A DNA stretch of 34,660 bases, taken from Planctomycetaceae bacterium (GTDB lineage: Bacteria > Planctomycetota > Planctomycetia > Pirellulales > Pirellulaceae). The position numbers were made by a program, and so were the translations under genes. The stretch spans positions 1 through 34,660 of the forward strand of contig SXHS01000238.1 in NCBI GenBank assembly GCA_005773145.1, read 5' to 3'. Below are positions 1-9,221 of this stretch, one piece after another (position 1 is the first letter of the stretch; each line of letters begins with the position of its first letter). The notes under the pieces are model-generated. The model had not been told where the DNA came from and searched no databases. It saw only the letters and a program-made list of their open reading frames with translations.

Positions 1-1329
1 GAGTCTGACGCTGAGGATGACGAGGACGCGACGGGCGGAGGAGGCCAGGTCGCTGGGATCTTTGTAGATGCGCGAGGCGTGTTGCACGCCCGCACGCAAG
101 TCGATTCCAGCGGTCAGCTGAGTCGGCAACGCATCACGCAGATGCGGGCCGCGTTGGATCCGCGGCTAGCACGTCCGAGCACCCTTCGCAAAGTGTCGCT
201 CAATCGCCTAGAGCGAGCTCTGGCGCGACGCGTGGCCGATGGACGCGGGGCGACGGAAGACATGCGGTACTTGGCCGGCTTAACCCACGTGCAGTACGTC
301 TTTTTCTTCCCGGAGACTCGGGACATTGTGTTGGCGGGGCCTGCGGAGGGGTATGGCCATGACACGTTAGGACATGCCATTGGACTGTGGAGCGGCGCCG
401 CGGTGCTGCATCTGGAGGACCTGGTCGTCGCGCTGCGGGCATTTGCCCCTGGTGAGAAGCCGACACGGGTGATCTCCTGCTCGATTGACCCCACGGCCGA
501 AGGTTTGCAGCGTATGCAGAAGTTCTTAGTCTCCGTGGGGGGGCGCATCACACCGGCAGATGACCAACGGATCGCCGCTGGCCTCCGCGAGTCACTCGGC
601 GCGCAGGTCATCACGCTCAAGGGCATCGCGCCGGGTTCGCACTTTGCCCAGGTGATGGCGCAGGCCGATTACCGCATGAAGTTGATCGGCATTGGCCTGG
701 AGCCACCGCCGGTCCCCATGGTGACCTTTATTGAGAAGGCAAGTCCCGCATCGGTTTCCCGCAACGCGCTCCAACGTTGGTATTTCGAGCCGGATTACGA
801 TTGCGTCAAGGTCAGTGACGACTTCCTGGCGATGGAGTTGGTCGGATCGGGCGTGAAGCTGGTGAGCGAGGACGAACATGTGGGGCAGGGGGGGGCGCGA
901 GTTCGTAGCGGACGCGTGGATCGGGCCAGCAAGGCGTTCGTGACCAGTTTCACACAAAAGTTTGGCGAGATTGCCAAGAAGTCACCGGTTTATGCGGAGT
1001 TGAGAAACGTGATTGGGCTGGCGGTTTCAGCCGCCTTCATTCAGCAGCAGGACTATTACACGCAGGCCGATTGGCGTTTGGGCGTACTTGCGGATGAACG
1101 CCAATTTCCGACGGAGATCTACCCGGCTCCGCGCCAGGTAGAATCGGCCGTCAATGTGGTTTGGAAGGGGCAGACACTGATGACACCGATTGGGGGCGGC
1201 GTGCACATGCAGCCCCTGCAAGCGATCGATAAGGGACGTGTGCAACCGGACGAAAAAGGCCAGTTGAACCAACTTCGTCAGCAGGTGCAACTCAGCGAAC
1301 TGGGGGACGATGTGTGGTGGTGGGACTGA
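1..1329 (+). CDS. DUF1598 domain-containing protein, 5' end cut by window
   Basis: The track starts this ORF at an internal TTG, but the frame stays open to base 1 and the upstream residues (GQVAGIFVDARGVLHART) continue the protein, so the true start lies outside the window. The sequence matches my recollection of the planctomycete DUF1598 family: an RKVSLNRLE segment, RYLAGLTHVQYVFFFPETRDIVLAGPAEG, SIDPTAEGLQRMQ, ADYRMKLIGIGLE, SRNALQRWYF, VWKGQTLMTPIGGGVHMQP and the terminal WWWD. No enzymatic motif or membrane helix is visible in the part present. The acidic Gly-rich stretch at the left edge (ESDAEDDEDATGGGG) looks like a linker following a missing N-terminal region, which in this family is probably a signal peptide. 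Function is unknown. The next gene is convergent, so this is the last gene of its transcription unit. Confidence 0.85.
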   Translation, partial: ESDAEDDEDATGGGGQVAGIFVDARGVLHARTQVDSSGQLSRQRITQMRAALDPRLARPSTLRKVSLNRLERALARRVADGRGATEDMRYLAGLTHVQYVFFFPETRDIVLAGPAEGYGHDTLGHAIGLWSGAAVLHLEDLVVALRAFAPGEKPTRVISCSIDPTAEGLQRMQKFLVSVGGRITPADDQRIAAGLRESLGAQVITLKGIAPGSHFAQVMAQADYRMKLIGIGLEPPPVPMVTFIEKASPASVSRNALQRWYFEPDYDCVKVSDDFLAMELVGSGVKLVSEDEHVGQGGARVRSGRVDRASKAFVTSFTQKFGEIAKKSPVYAELRNVIGLAVSAAFIQQQDYYTQADWRLGVLADERQFPTEIYPAPRQVESAVNVVWKGQTLMTPIGGGVHMQPLQAIDKGRVQPDEKGQLNQLRQQVQLSELGDDVWWWD

Positions 1330-1362
1330 TCCCCAATGGACAGGACCACGTAACCATCGTTT

Positions 1363-1388
1363 ACCGCCCAGCCGTAGGCGCCGGCGGT
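1363..1388. repeat. Short GC-rich inverted repeat between convergent genes
   Basis: ACCGCC at 1363-1368 pairs with GGCGGT at 1383-1388 around a loop containing AGCCGTAGGCGCC. It sits between the stop of the DUF1598 gene and the stop of the sensor kinase. There is no T-run, so it is not a textbook terminator. The AGCCGTAGGCGCCGGCGG wording resembles palindromes I associate with planctomycete intergenic regions, but I cannot count copies here. Confidence 0.4.
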
Positions 1389-1424
1389 TTCACGCGGAGT
1401 GAAGTACAACCGCTCCGGTTTCGT

Positions 1425-2837
1425 TTACGCAGTCGCTGGTAGCTCCGCCAACCGGAGTCGCACGGTGAACGTGCTGCCCTGGCCAAGCCGGCTCACGAGT
1501 TCGATCTGTCCGCCCATCGATTGCAAGAGATGTTTAACGATGGATAGGCCCAGGCCGGTGCTGCCCAATTCGCGCGATCTCGCCCGGTCGACCCGATAGA
1601 ATCGTTCGAATACCCGTTCTTGATCAGCGGCCGAGATGCCGATTCCCGTATCCACGACCTGAATGACGGCGAGTCCCTCCTCGCACCGGGCCGAAAAGAC
1701 GATGCGTCCGCCGTCGGGTGTGTACTTGATGGCGTTATCCAGCAGATTATCCAAGACCTGGCGTAGTCCTTCTCGATCTGCCAGTACCTGCACCTCGTCC
1801 GGGGGCCGTTCGGCAAATTCTAAATCCAGCTGTTTGGCACGGGCAGCGGTTTGATGGTGTCTCAGGCACTCGGCCATGGCAGCAGTCAAATGGATCGGTG
1901 TGATTTCCAAGGATGACGGGGCGGATTCGATGCGTGCCAAGCTGAGCATGTCCAAGATCAGCTCGTGCAGACGATCGGCCTGCTCTTCGATCCGCATGAT
2001 GAAACGTTGGCTTGTCTCGGGATCATCGATGGCGCCTTCACGCAGGGTTTCTGCGTAGGCCTTGATGGCACTGAGTGGGGTTTTTAACTCATGGGAGACA
2101 TTGGCCACAAATTGTTGGCGCAACTGTTCCAGGCGCCGAAGCTCGGTGATGTCGTGTAGAACCAACAGCACGCCTTCGCAGGGGTCTCCAGGAAGTCGTG
2201 TAGCATGGACTTGCAGAAGGTGCGGCGTGGGCCCCCCCACCTCCATTTCGGAAACTTGACGCCGTTGCTCAACTGCCGCGTCGCGGTCAAGTGTGACGCG
2301 CACGGCTTGTTGTAGGCGATGGGTACGCACGACTTCCAACAAATGGCGACCGACTGCTTGCTGTTGAGTAAAATGCAGCAGGCGGGCAGCTGCCTGGTTC
2401 GCCAGCAGGATGCGTTCGTGCACATCCACGGCCAGAACGCCTTCGGACATGGCATCGATCACGATGGTCAGCCGTTCGAGCGCCTCTCGCGACTGTCGGC
2501 GCTCGTGGCTCCAATCCCGCGCTGCCTTGGCAATCTGTTCCGCGACGTCCTCCCATTCGTCGGGGATTCGCAACGGGCTCAGCTGGGGCCCGCCGGCGGG
2601 CTGCCAATCGGCGGCGACTCCTTGCAGCCGTAGCAACGGTCGACGCATGCGGGAGGCGGCATACCAAGTCATCATGATCGTTCCGGCCAGGAACAAGCCC
2701 GCATGGACCACGAGCCAACGCGTGAGGTGTGTCGACGCTGACGGACTCGCGGCCAGCCACGCGCAACCGATTCCCAAGATTGCGTACCATGCCAGGTACC
2801 GCCAATAGAGTGACCAGACGGTTTGCTTGCGCCACAT
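1425..2837 (-). CDS. PAS-containing sensor histidine kinase, PhoR-like
   Basis: Membrane sensor kinase of about 470 residues. I chose the ATG at 2837 (MWRKQTVWSLYW) because GGAAGGA lies 7 nt upstream and the longer track ORF would overlap the glycerate kinase gene. Two N-terminal membrane helices (about residues 8-30 and 40-60) flank a very short outside loop, then a linker, a PAS domain (AMSEGVLAVDVHERILLANQAAARLL, about 128-155), the H-box FVANVSHELKTPLSAIKAY with phospho-acceptor His near residue 249, the N-box DNLLDNAIKYTPDGG, the G1 box VDTGIGIS and the G2 box GLGLSIVKHLL. Architecture and spacing fit the PhoR/ResE type. It follows the glycerate kinase by 20 nt on the same strand and is probably co-transcribed with it. 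No response regulator is in the window, so the partner and signal cannot be assigned. The tiny periplasmic loop argues against direct sensing of an outside ligand. Confidence 0.9.
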   Translation of the reverse strand: MWRKQTVWSLYWRYLAWYAILGIGCAWLAASPSASTHLTRWLVVHAGLFLAGTIMMTWYAASRMRRPLLRLQGVAADWQPAGGPQLSPLRIPDEWEDVAEQIAKAARDWSHERRQSREALERLTIVIDAMSEGVLAVDVHERILLANQAAARLLHFTQQQAVGRHLLEVVRTHRLQQAVRVTLDRDAAVEQRRQVSEMEVGGPTPHLLQVHATRLPGDPCEGVLLVLHDITELRRLEQLRQQFVANVSHELKTPLSAIKAYAETLREGAIDDPETSQRFIMRIEEQADRLHELILDMLSLARIESAPSSLEITPIHLTAAMAECLRHHQTAARAKQLDLEFAERPPDEVQVLADREGLRQVLDNLLDNAIKYTPDGGRIVFSARCEEGLAVIQVVDTGIGISAADQERVFERFYRVDRARSRELGSTGLGLSIVKHLLQSMGGQIELVSRLGQGSTFTVRLRLAELPATA

Positions 2838-2857
2838 ACGGAAGTCCTTCCATAAGG

Positions 2858-4255
2858 TTATGGCTGGGGACGGCGAACCAGCACCACGCGCAGATCGCAA
2901 ACATTGGTATGCGTGGGGCCGGTTTGCAGCAGTCCATCAACCTGTTGGAAGAAGGAATAGGCATCGTTACGGCGCAGGTAATCGGCTGGATCGAGTCCCC
3001 GCTGTCGGGCGGCACTTATGACTTCCGCTGTCAGGATGGCGCCGGCTGCATCTGTAGGCCCGTCCTCGCCGTCGCTGCCTCCGGACAGGAGTACCAACGA
3101 GGGACCGTGGGAGTTATCAAGGGCCGCAAGTTGTGGTTCGGTCCACAGTTCGGCCAGGGCGGCCAGCACGAGCTGCTGGTTGCGCCCCCCTTTCCCGCGT
3201 TGTTGCGCTTCGATCAGCTGCACAGTGGGCTCACCTCCGCTGATCAAGCAATCGGGGCCTGGGTTCGCCAGCATATGACGGGCCATTTGCAGCAGATGTC
3301 GTCCGGATTGCTCCGCCGTTCCCTCGGACGGAGTCCCCCCCAGCATCACATGCGAATAGCCGCGCCGTTCGGCCTCCTGTCCCGCTCCGTCCACGGCCGT
3401 GGCGGTGTTGCCCACGATCACATGCGTGCCGTGGCTGCTCGCGCGGCGCGTCACGGCCGGGGCCGGATCGCGAGTCGCCCGTTGCAAATGAGCCAGAACG
3501 TTGGGAGCGATACCTGCCGAGTCGGCGCCAAACTCACGCAAGATCCGCAGGGCCTGTTGTGGGTCCGGTGGTACATCGACGGTTGGGCCCGAAGCGATCA
3601 TGTCCAAGGGGTCCCCCAAGACATCGGAGATAATGAATGTGATCAGGTGGCCGGCTCGACAAGCGCGAGCCAAACCGCCCCCTTTGATGCGGCTAATGGC
3701 CTTGCGCACGGTGTTCAATTGGCGAATGTCGGCACCGGCTGCACTGAGAAATCGAGTCAGCGCCACCTTGTCTTCAAGCGTTACGCCGGGCACTGGAGCG
3801 GGGAGTAGCGCAGAGCCCCCCCCGGAGATCAGGCACAGGCAAACGTCCTGTGCCGACAATCCCGCCACCATCTGCAACATGTGCTCCGATCCGTGAATGC
3901 CCTCGGCCGTTGGTTCGTTGCAGCCTGCCGGCCGAGCCGGATGCAGATGAATTCGCCGCAAGGGCCGTAGACAATCGGCCGGAACATTCACCCATCCCGA
4001 TAGTTGCTTCTCTTGAAGCAGTGATTCACCGAGGGCCTGCTCAACGCCGGACGCCATGCTGGCCCCGGCCTTGCCAGCTCCCACCACCACCACGCGTCGC
4101 ACCTGATCGAGTCGCAGTCGCTGGTCGCCGAGGCGCAGCCAAGGACCCTCCACGGCCAAATGAGTGCGAACAAGCCGCTCCCCGCCTACCGCCTCCAATC
4201 CCGCGCGCCAAATCGCCTCAGCATCGTCTCGTAATTCAGCCGTTGATCGTTCCAT
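2858..4255 (-). CDS. Glycerate 2-kinase family protein (DUF4147/MOFRL)
   Basis: Predicted to phosphorylate glycerate, in this family usually to 2-phosphoglycerate, in the cytoplasm. The start is placed at MERSTAELRDDAEAIW (ATG 4255), which gives 465 residues, typical for the family; the 19-residue longer ORF has no family resemblance. N-terminal DUF4147 motifs are VVVVGAGKAGASMA (about 75-88) and LISGGGSALLPAPVPG (about 160-175). The C-terminal MOFRL domain shows ISGGEPTVQ and LLSGGSDGEDGPTDAAGA near residue 400. The gene is divergent from transketolase and lies 20 nt upstream of the sensor kinase. A role in the glycerate branch of sugar or C2/C3 acid metabolism is plausible. No clear Shine-Dalgarno sequence precedes the start. 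Confidence 0.92.
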   Translation of the reverse strand: MERSTAELRDDAEAIWRAGLEAVGGERLVRTHLAVEGPWLRLGDQRLRLDQVRRVVVVGAGKAGASMASGVEQALGESLLQEKQLSGWVNVPADCLRPLRRIHLHPARPAGCNEPTAEGIHGSEHMLQMVAGLSAQDVCLCLISGGGSALLPAPVPGVTLEDKVALTRFLSAAGADIRQLNTVRKAISRIKGGGLARACRAGHLITFIISDVLGDPLDMIASGPTVDVPPDPQQALRILREFGADSAGIAPNVLAHLQRATRDPAPAVTRRASSHGTHVIVGNTATAVDGAGQEAERRGYSHVMLGGTPSEGTAEQSGRHLLQMARHMLANPGPDCLISGGEPTVQLIEAQQRGKGGRNQQLVLAALAELWTEPQLAALDNSHGPSLVLLSGGSDGEDGPTDAAGAILTAEVISAARQRGLDPADYLRRNDAYSFFQQVDGLLQTGPTHTNVCDLRVVLVRRPQP

Positions 4256-4328
4256 GGTCTGGTATTGTAACGCGTTCGAGCCGCCGACCCAACATCTCAG
4301 CCGCGAATCCACATGCTAGGGACGATCA

Positions 4329-4358
4329 TTGACGGGGGCGACTGGCATTCAGTAGAGT
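4329..4358 (+). promoter_or_regulatory. Weak candidate promoter for transketolase
   Basis: TTGACG at 4329-4334 and TAGAGT at 4353-4358 are separated by 18 nt, about 120 nt before the tkt start, in the intergenic space divergent from the glycerate kinase. The -35 is good and the -10 imperfect. This is a pattern match only. Confidence 0.3.
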
Positions 4359-4477
4359 GGGGGGGCCTGTGGCTGGCACATGGCACTCAGTGAGGACCGA
4401 AAGGTCGTCGTTCAATCGGCATTGGCACCCGGTTGGGATCATGCACACGGAACGTTAGACAAAGGGCAGGAAAGTCC

Positions 4478-6559
4478 ATGACCGATACCACTGGCATTGC
4501 GGACGTCGATCGGCTGGCCATTGATACCATTCGTACGCTGGCCATGGATGCGGTCCAACAGGCCAACAGTGGGCACCCGGGAACGCCCATGGCCCTGGCC
4601 CCAGTGACGTACGTCCTGTGGAACGAATTCCTAAAATACGATCCCACTCGCCCTCAGTGGCCGGTGCGCGACCGATTTGTCTTGTCATGCGGACACGCCT
4701 CGATGTTGCTCTACGCCATGCTGCATCTGGCGGGCGTGCGAAAGACGAAGCGGCAACCGAATGGAACGATCGTGGCCACGGACGAATGGGCCATTGGCGG
4801 GGAGGACCTGCGCAACTTTCGCCAGTTTGGCAGTCCTTGCGCCGGACATCCGGAATATGGTTATGCAGCTGGCATCGAGACCACCACAGGGCCGTTGGGG
4901 CAGGGCATTGGCAATTCGGTGGGGATGGCGATCGCGGCTCAATGGTTTGCGGCCCGCTACGGCCGTCCTGGCTTCGAGGACCTCTTTGCCTCGCGGGTCT
5001 ACGCGCTATGCAGCGACGGCGACATCATGGAAGGAGTTGGCTGTGAGGCCGCATCGTTGGCCGGCCATCTGAAGTTGGGCAATCTCTGTTGGATTTATGA
5101 CGATAATCGCATCACGATCGAGGGTAAGACGGAGTTGGCGTTTAGCGAAGATGTGGCGCGACGATTTCAAGGTCAGGGTTGGCACGTGCTGAGTGTCGAG
5201 GATGCCAATGACTTGACCGCAATACGCCAGGCTTTGACGCAGGCGTCGGGTCAGCAGTCCCAACCCACACTGATTGTGCTGCGCAGTGTGATTGCCTGGG
5301 GCTCCCCTGGCAAGGCAAATACGCACGGAGCCCACGGCTCACCACTGGGTGAGGACGAGGTGCGCCGCACGAAGCAAGTGTACGGGTGGCCGGAAGATGA
5401 GCACTTTCGGGTGCCGGAGGATGCGCGGCGGCATGTGGCCGAGACGTTGGGGGCGCGCGGCAAGTCGGCACGTCAGGCTTGGGATGTTCGTTATTCCCAG
5501 TATCAGCAGAAATTTCCGGATGCAGCCGCCGAGTTCCAAAGCGCGATCCACCATCAGTTACCCGCCGATTGGGAAACAGCGATTCCCACTTTCACCACGA
5601 AGGATCACCTGGCCACTCGCGTTTCCTCGGGCAAGGTCCTGAACGCCATCGGCAAGCGGCTTCCCTGGCTGGTGGGCGGGGCCGCCGATTTGGCCCCATC
5701 GACGAAGACTCTACTTGAGTTTGAGGGGGCGGGGCAGTTTTCCGCCGCGCAGCGCGGTGGCCGCAATTTGCATTTCGGCATTCGCGAACATGCCATGGCC
5801 TCGGCCGCCAACGGCATGTCACTCAGCGGACTCCGTCCCTATGTGGCCACATTCTTCGTGTTCAGCGACTATCTGCGTCCGGCGCTGCGACTCAGCGCTT
5901 TAATGCACCAACCGGTTTTGTACATCTTGACCCACGACTCGATCGGTCTGGGTGAGGACGGACCGACGCATCAACCGGTGGAGCAATTGGCCGCCTGCCG
6001 CGCCATCCCGGGATTGGTTGTGCTGCGGCCGGCCGATGCCAATGAGGTTGCCGAGTCCTATCGAGTGGCCATCCAGGGTTCCGATCGACCGGTGGCCCTG
6101 GTGCTAACACGCCAGGACGTTCCCACCTTCTGTCGGCAACGGTTTGCGCCGGCGACCGGGCTGGCACGAGGTGCCTATGTGATGGCCGAAGCGGGGAATG
6201 ACGTGCCCCAGGTCATCTTGATCGGAACGGGGAGTGAATTGCATTTGTGCGCCGAGGCTTACGATCGCTTGGTAGCGGCTGGTATTCGTGCCCGGTTGGT
6301 GAGTATGCCATCCTGGGAACTGTTTGAACAACAGGATGTGGCCTACCGGGAATCCGTGTTGCCGTCCCGTGTGACCGCACGCATTGCTGTGGAGGCGGGC
6401 ATACGCCAGGGGTGGGATCGGTATTTGGGGCCCCGTGGTCGGTTTCTAGGCATGGAGGGGTTTGGCTTGTCTGCCCCATATGAAGAACTCTACGCGCATT
6501 TCGGCCTGACGGTCGATCAAATCCATGCCACGGCGCTTGATCTCGTGGCCGACTCGTGA
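4478..6559 (+). CDS. tkt: Transketolase
   Basis: Thiamine-diphosphate enzyme that moves two-carbon ketol units between sugar phosphates in the pentose phosphate pathway. It has 693 residues, standard for bacterial transketolase. The start is ATG 4478 (MTDTTGIADVDRLAI) with AGGA 6 nt upstream; the track start 45 nt earlier has no support. Visible motifs: QQANSGHPGTPMALAP at the N terminus; GPLGQGIGNSVGMA; the ThDP/Mg motif CSDGDIMEGVGCEAASLAGHLKLGNLCWIYDDN; KANTHGAHGSPLG; the pyrimidine-domain start GGAADLAPSTKT; FGIREHAMASAANGM; and THDSIGLGEDGPTHQPVEQLA. The C-terminal domain is complete. It converges on ptsI with a 16-nt gap. All landmark residues look intact. Confidence 0.97.
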   Translation: MTDTTGIADVDRLAIDTIRTLAMDAVQQANSGHPGTPMALAPVTYVLWNEFLKYDPTRPQWPVRDRFVLSCGHASMLLYAMLHLAGVRKTKRQPNGTIVATDEWAIGGEDLRNFRQFGSPCAGHPEYGYAAGIETTTGPLGQGIGNSVGMAIAAQWFAARYGRPGFEDLFASRVYALCSDGDIMEGVGCEAASLAGHLKLGNLCWIYDDNRITIEGKTELAFSEDVARRFQGQGWHVLSVEDANDLTAIRQALTQASGQQSQPTLIVLRSVIAWGSPGKANTHGAHGSPLGEDEVRRTKQVYGWPEDEHFRVPEDARRHVAETLGARGKSARQAWDVRYSQYQQKFPDAAAEFQSAIHHQLPADWETAIPTFTTKDHLATRVSSGKVLNAIGKRLPWLVGGAADLAPSTKTLLEFEGAGQFSAAQRGGRNLHFGIREHAMASAANGMSLSGLRPYVATFFVFSDYLRPALRLSALMHQPVLYILTHDSIGLGEDGPTHQPVEQLAACRAIPGLVVLRPADANEVAESYRVAIQGSDRPVALVLTRQDVPTFCRQRFAPATGLARGAYVMAEAGNDVPQVILIGTGSELHLCAEAYDRLVAAGIRARLVSMPSWELFEQQDVAYRESVLPSRVTARIAVEAGIRQGWDRYLGPRGRFLGMEGFGLSAPYEELYAHFGLTVDQIHATALDLVADS

Positions 6560-6579
6560 TCATTCCCACTCGTGATCAT
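6552..6579. repeat. 12-nt direct repeat at the tkt/ptsI convergent junction
   Basis: ACTCGTGATCAT occurs twice, 16 nt apart, spanning the transketolase stop and the ptsI stop. Each copy contains the palindrome TGATCA. It may be a small local duplication or simply coincidence, and no terminator-like hairpin with a T-run is visible. Confidence 0.4.
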
Positions 6580-8339
6580 GCCGTGTCTAAGAGAGCCAGG
6601 TCGGGGGCCAGGCGCTGGATCTGCGACGTCATGAAGCGTTTGATCTGCGTCGCGGTCTTGAACTCCAGGGCACGCTCCAACAGCCGTTCGGCCGTGCGTC
6701 GGTCGATCTTCTTGGCCAATTCCTTGATGGTGGGTATGAAAGCCGGGCTCATACTAAACCGCCTCAGCCCCATGCCCAACAACAGGGCAAATGACCGTGG
6801 TTGTCCAGCCATTTCGCCGCACAATGTCACGGGGATGTTGGCTCGATTACACGATCGAATGACTTGCGTTAACACGCGTAGCACAGGTGGACTGAGCGGC
6901 TCGCACAAGTGGCTAACCTTGGGGTTATCTCGATCGGCGGCCATCAGATATTGAACCAGGTCATTAGACCCGATGGATACGAAGTCGACCAAATCGAGCA
7001 TATAGTCGATCATTACGGCGGCGGCGGGAACTTCGAGCATCATGCCGACGGGGACTTGGCCGAAGGGTTTCCCCTCGTGGCGCAGTTGTTCGCATGTGCG
7101 GCGGACGATGCCCCGCAGACGGCGCATTTCTTCCAACGTGGTGATCATGGGGAACAAAATGCGCACTTTACCCCCCAATTTTTCCGCATGGGCCGCAGCT
7201 TGTAGGATCGCTCGAACCTGCACGGCGAAAAATTCGGGATGTTCAAACGATAAGCGAATGCTCCGCCAGCCCATGAAGGGGTTGGCCTCTTGATGGGTGT
7301 GTCCCAAGTAGGGGACCGTCTTGTCGCCACCGATATCCAGCGTTCGAATCGTGACCGATTGACCGGGGCTGGCCTCCACAATTTGCCGGTAGACCTCCAG
7401 TTGCTGGCCTTCGTCAGGGACGTCGGGATGCGTGAGATAGAGATATTCCGTGCGATACAGTCCCACGCACGACGCGCCCATGGCCTTGGCGGCGTCCGTG
7501 TCGCGTAAATCGTTGATATTCGCGCCTAGCTCCAGTGGAATCCCTTCGGAGGTACGTGCCGGTTGATCTCGATTCTCGGCCAAGTGGTCCTTGAGGTTGA
7601 AAAACTCTCGCTCGAGCTTGCGGTAGGCGGCAACCGTTTCGGCATTGGGATTGATGAGCACCAGGCCTTCGCGGCCATCCACCACCAGGGTATCCCCCGT
7701 CTTGACGTGGCGTAGGAGGCCGCTGATACCGGAGACAGCCGGAATGCCGCGGCTGCGAGCGATGATCGCCGCGTGGCTGGTTTGGCTGCCGGATTGCGTT
7801 ACGATCCCTTGTACGTCGATCTGTCCCAATGCCACGGCCTGCGAGGGGAGGAGTTCGTCGGCCGCGATGATCAGCGGCCCGTCTAGTGGGGTGGCCTGGG
7901 GTTGAAGGACGTCGGACAGCCGCACCCCAAGTCGCTCCACCACGTCCCGCAGGTCCGCCACTCGCTCTCGCAGGTACTCGTCCTTCATGCGAGCGAACTG
8001 GGACTGATATTCGTTGAGGAGCCGATGGAGCGCTGCTCCGGCTGTCATCCGGTCGTCGACAATCCAATCCCGGATTTTTTTGCGGAAGGCCACATCGCGG
8101 AGTATCGATTCGTGGACCCCAAAAATGGCCGCTTCCTCATGCCCCACCTGCCGCTCCACCTTGGTGCGCAGCGCCCGCAGGTCGATCGCCGCCTGGTCGC
8201 AGGCGGCCTCGTATTTGGCCAGTTCGGCTGTGACCTCGCTGTCCCGAAGCCGTTTGGTTTCCGGATTCACGAACACTTCGTGGATGCAATAAGCCGTTCC
8301 GACCGCGACTCCAGGGGATACAGGGATGCCACGGCGCAT
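6576..8339 (-). CDS. ptsI: Phosphoenolpyruvate-protein phosphotransferase (PTS enzyme I)
   Basis: Takes phosphate from phosphoenolpyruvate and passes it to HPr. The start is at MRRGIPVSPGVAVGTAY (ATG 8339), giving 587 residues, normal for enzyme I. The N-terminal HPr-binding region contains YEAACDQAAIDLRAL and AAIFGVHESIL. The active-site His lies in GIVTQSGSQTSHAAIIARSRGIPAV. The PEP-binding barrel shows GANINDLRDTDAAKAMGASCVGLYRTEYLYL, FMGWRSIRLSFEHPEFF, RILFPMITTLEEMR, VPVGMMLEVPAAAVMIDYML, DFVSIGSNDLVQYLMAADRDN and VTLCGEMAGQP. No HPr, EIIA, EIIBC or HPr kinase gene lies in the window. It may therefore feed a regulatory phosphorelay or partners encoded elsewhere. Confidence 0.96.
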   Translation of the reverse strand: MRRGIPVSPGVAVGTAYCIHEVFVNPETKRLRDSEVTAELAKYEAACDQAAIDLRALRTKVERQVGHEEAAIFGVHESILRDVAFRKKIRDWIVDDRMTAGAALHRLLNEYQSQFARMKDEYLRERVADLRDVVERLGVRLSDVLQPQATPLDGPLIIAADELLPSQAVALGQIDVQGIVTQSGSQTSHAAIIARSRGIPAVSGISGLLRHVKTGDTLVVDGREGLVLINPNAETVAAYRKLEREFFNLKDHLAENRDQPARTSEGIPLELGANINDLRDTDAAKAMGASCVGLYRTEYLYLTHPDVPDEGQQLEVYRQIVEASPGQSVTIRTLDIGGDKTVPYLGHTHQEANPFMGWRSIRLSFEHPEFFAVQVRAILQAAAHAEKLGGKVRILFPMITTLEEMRRLRGIVRRTCEQLRHEGKPFGQVPVGMMLEVPAAAVMIDYMLDLVDFVSIGSNDLVQYLMAADRDNPKVSHLCEPLSPPVLRVLTQVIRSCNRANIPVTLCGEMAGQPRSFALLLGMGLRRFSMSPAFIPTIKELAKKIDRRTAERLLERALEFKTATQIKRFMTSQIQRLAPDLALLDTA

Positions 8340-8435
8340 CACGGCAGTGTACCATGCGGCCGTGTGGGGACAACCGGTCGCCCCGACGGGCTGGGACGAC
8401 CGAGAAACCACATTGCGACAGCCCCAGAACCACGG

Positions 8436-8464
8436 TTGAGGGGTGGGCGGCAAGTCGTTATACT
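8436..8464 (+). promoter_or_regulatory. Sigma70-like promoter of the fatty-acid gene set
   Basis: TTGAGG at 8436-8441, a 17-nt spacer and TATACT at 8459-8464 form a near-consensus promoter. Transcription would start near 8471, about 60 nt before the dehydratase start. It sits in the 194-nt space divergent from ptsI. This is a sequence match, not measured. Confidence 0.6.
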
Positions 8465-8533
8465 GTGCCCTTTTACCCCCGGCCGCATCGAGCCGCTAGG
8501 GGGGCCTGGGTTGGACCGACAGGGTCTTGGTTC

Positions 8534-9028
8534 ATGCGATTCACGTTACTTGATCGAATTGTTTCCCTGCGGCCGGGTGCCAGCATCGACGCGGTAAAAG
8601 GCTTGTCGTTGGCCGAAGAATACCTCAAGGATCACTTTCCATTATTTCCGGTGATGCCGGGCGTGCTGATGCTGGAGGCCATGTACCAGGCGAGTGCTTG
8701 GCTGTTGCGGGAAACGGATGACTTTGCCTACAGTCTGGTGACGTTGAAAGAGGCAAAAAATGTCAAGTATGCCGATTTTGTTGAGCCGGGCGAGGTCTTG
8801 CACCTGACGGCTGAGATCCAGAAGCGGGATGGGCGTCTGACTTGGTTTAAGGCACAAGGAACGGTAGATGGGCAGGTGGCGGTCAGCGCACGACTGGTTT
8901 TGGATCAGTGCAATTTGGCGGACGGCAATCCGGCCTTGCGATCGCAGGACTTGTACTTGATACGTCGGCTGCGCGAAGAATACGATTTGCTCAATCATAG
9001 TTGCATCAAGATGGGCTCCGTTACTTAG
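8534..9028 (+). CDS. fabZ: FabZ-type 3-hydroxyacyl-ACP dehydratase
   Basis: Hot-dog fold dehydratase predicted to remove water from 3-hydroxyacyl-ACP in fatty-acid elongation. The start is ATG 8534 (MRFTLLDRIVSLRPG); the 60-residue longer ORF runs through the promoter and has no family resemblance. The 164-residue product carries the active-site helix DHFPLFPVMPGVLMLEAMYQAS with the expected catalytic His34 and Glu48. The rest reads as one hot-dog domain (LTLKEAKNVKYADFVEPGEVL, WFKAQGTVDGQVAVSARLVL). There is a C-terminal extension of about 25 residues. It is first in a plus-strand set with ACP, a second dehydratase-like gene and a ketosynthase. The Shine-Dalgarno signal is weak (AGGG about 10 nt upstream). 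Confidence 0.88.
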   Translation: MRFTLLDRIVSLRPGASIDAVKGLSLAEEYLKDHFPLFPVMPGVLMLEAMYQASAWLLRETDDFAYSLVTLKEAKNVKYADFVEPGEVLHLTAEIQKRDGRLTWFKAQGTVDGQVAVSARLVLDQCNLADGNPALRSQDLYLIRRLREEYDLLNHSCIKMGSVT

Positions 9029-9221
9029 TCTGGGATTCTTAGTCGGGGCTCCGCTGGATCCGGTTGACATGGTAGACCCGTTCAGCCAAGGGTATCGTTT
9101 GGATTCATAGGATTGCATGGACGATGGGTTGGGTGTTGGGATGTGTTGGGCATGAATGGGACGGTGCTGGCAAGTCATTGCCGGTCATTTGCATTACTCA
9201 CGTAAACGGAGGTTGGATCAG

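Noticed and set aside
2729-3808. 359-aa plus-strand ORF
   Set aside because: It lies opposite the glycerate kinase and sensor kinase start, both with full family motifs; it has no recognisable domain.
6552-6579. Short direct repeat at the tkt/ptsI junction as a mobile-element footprint
   Set aside because: No element or inverted ends lie between the two copies; a local duplication is enough to explain it.
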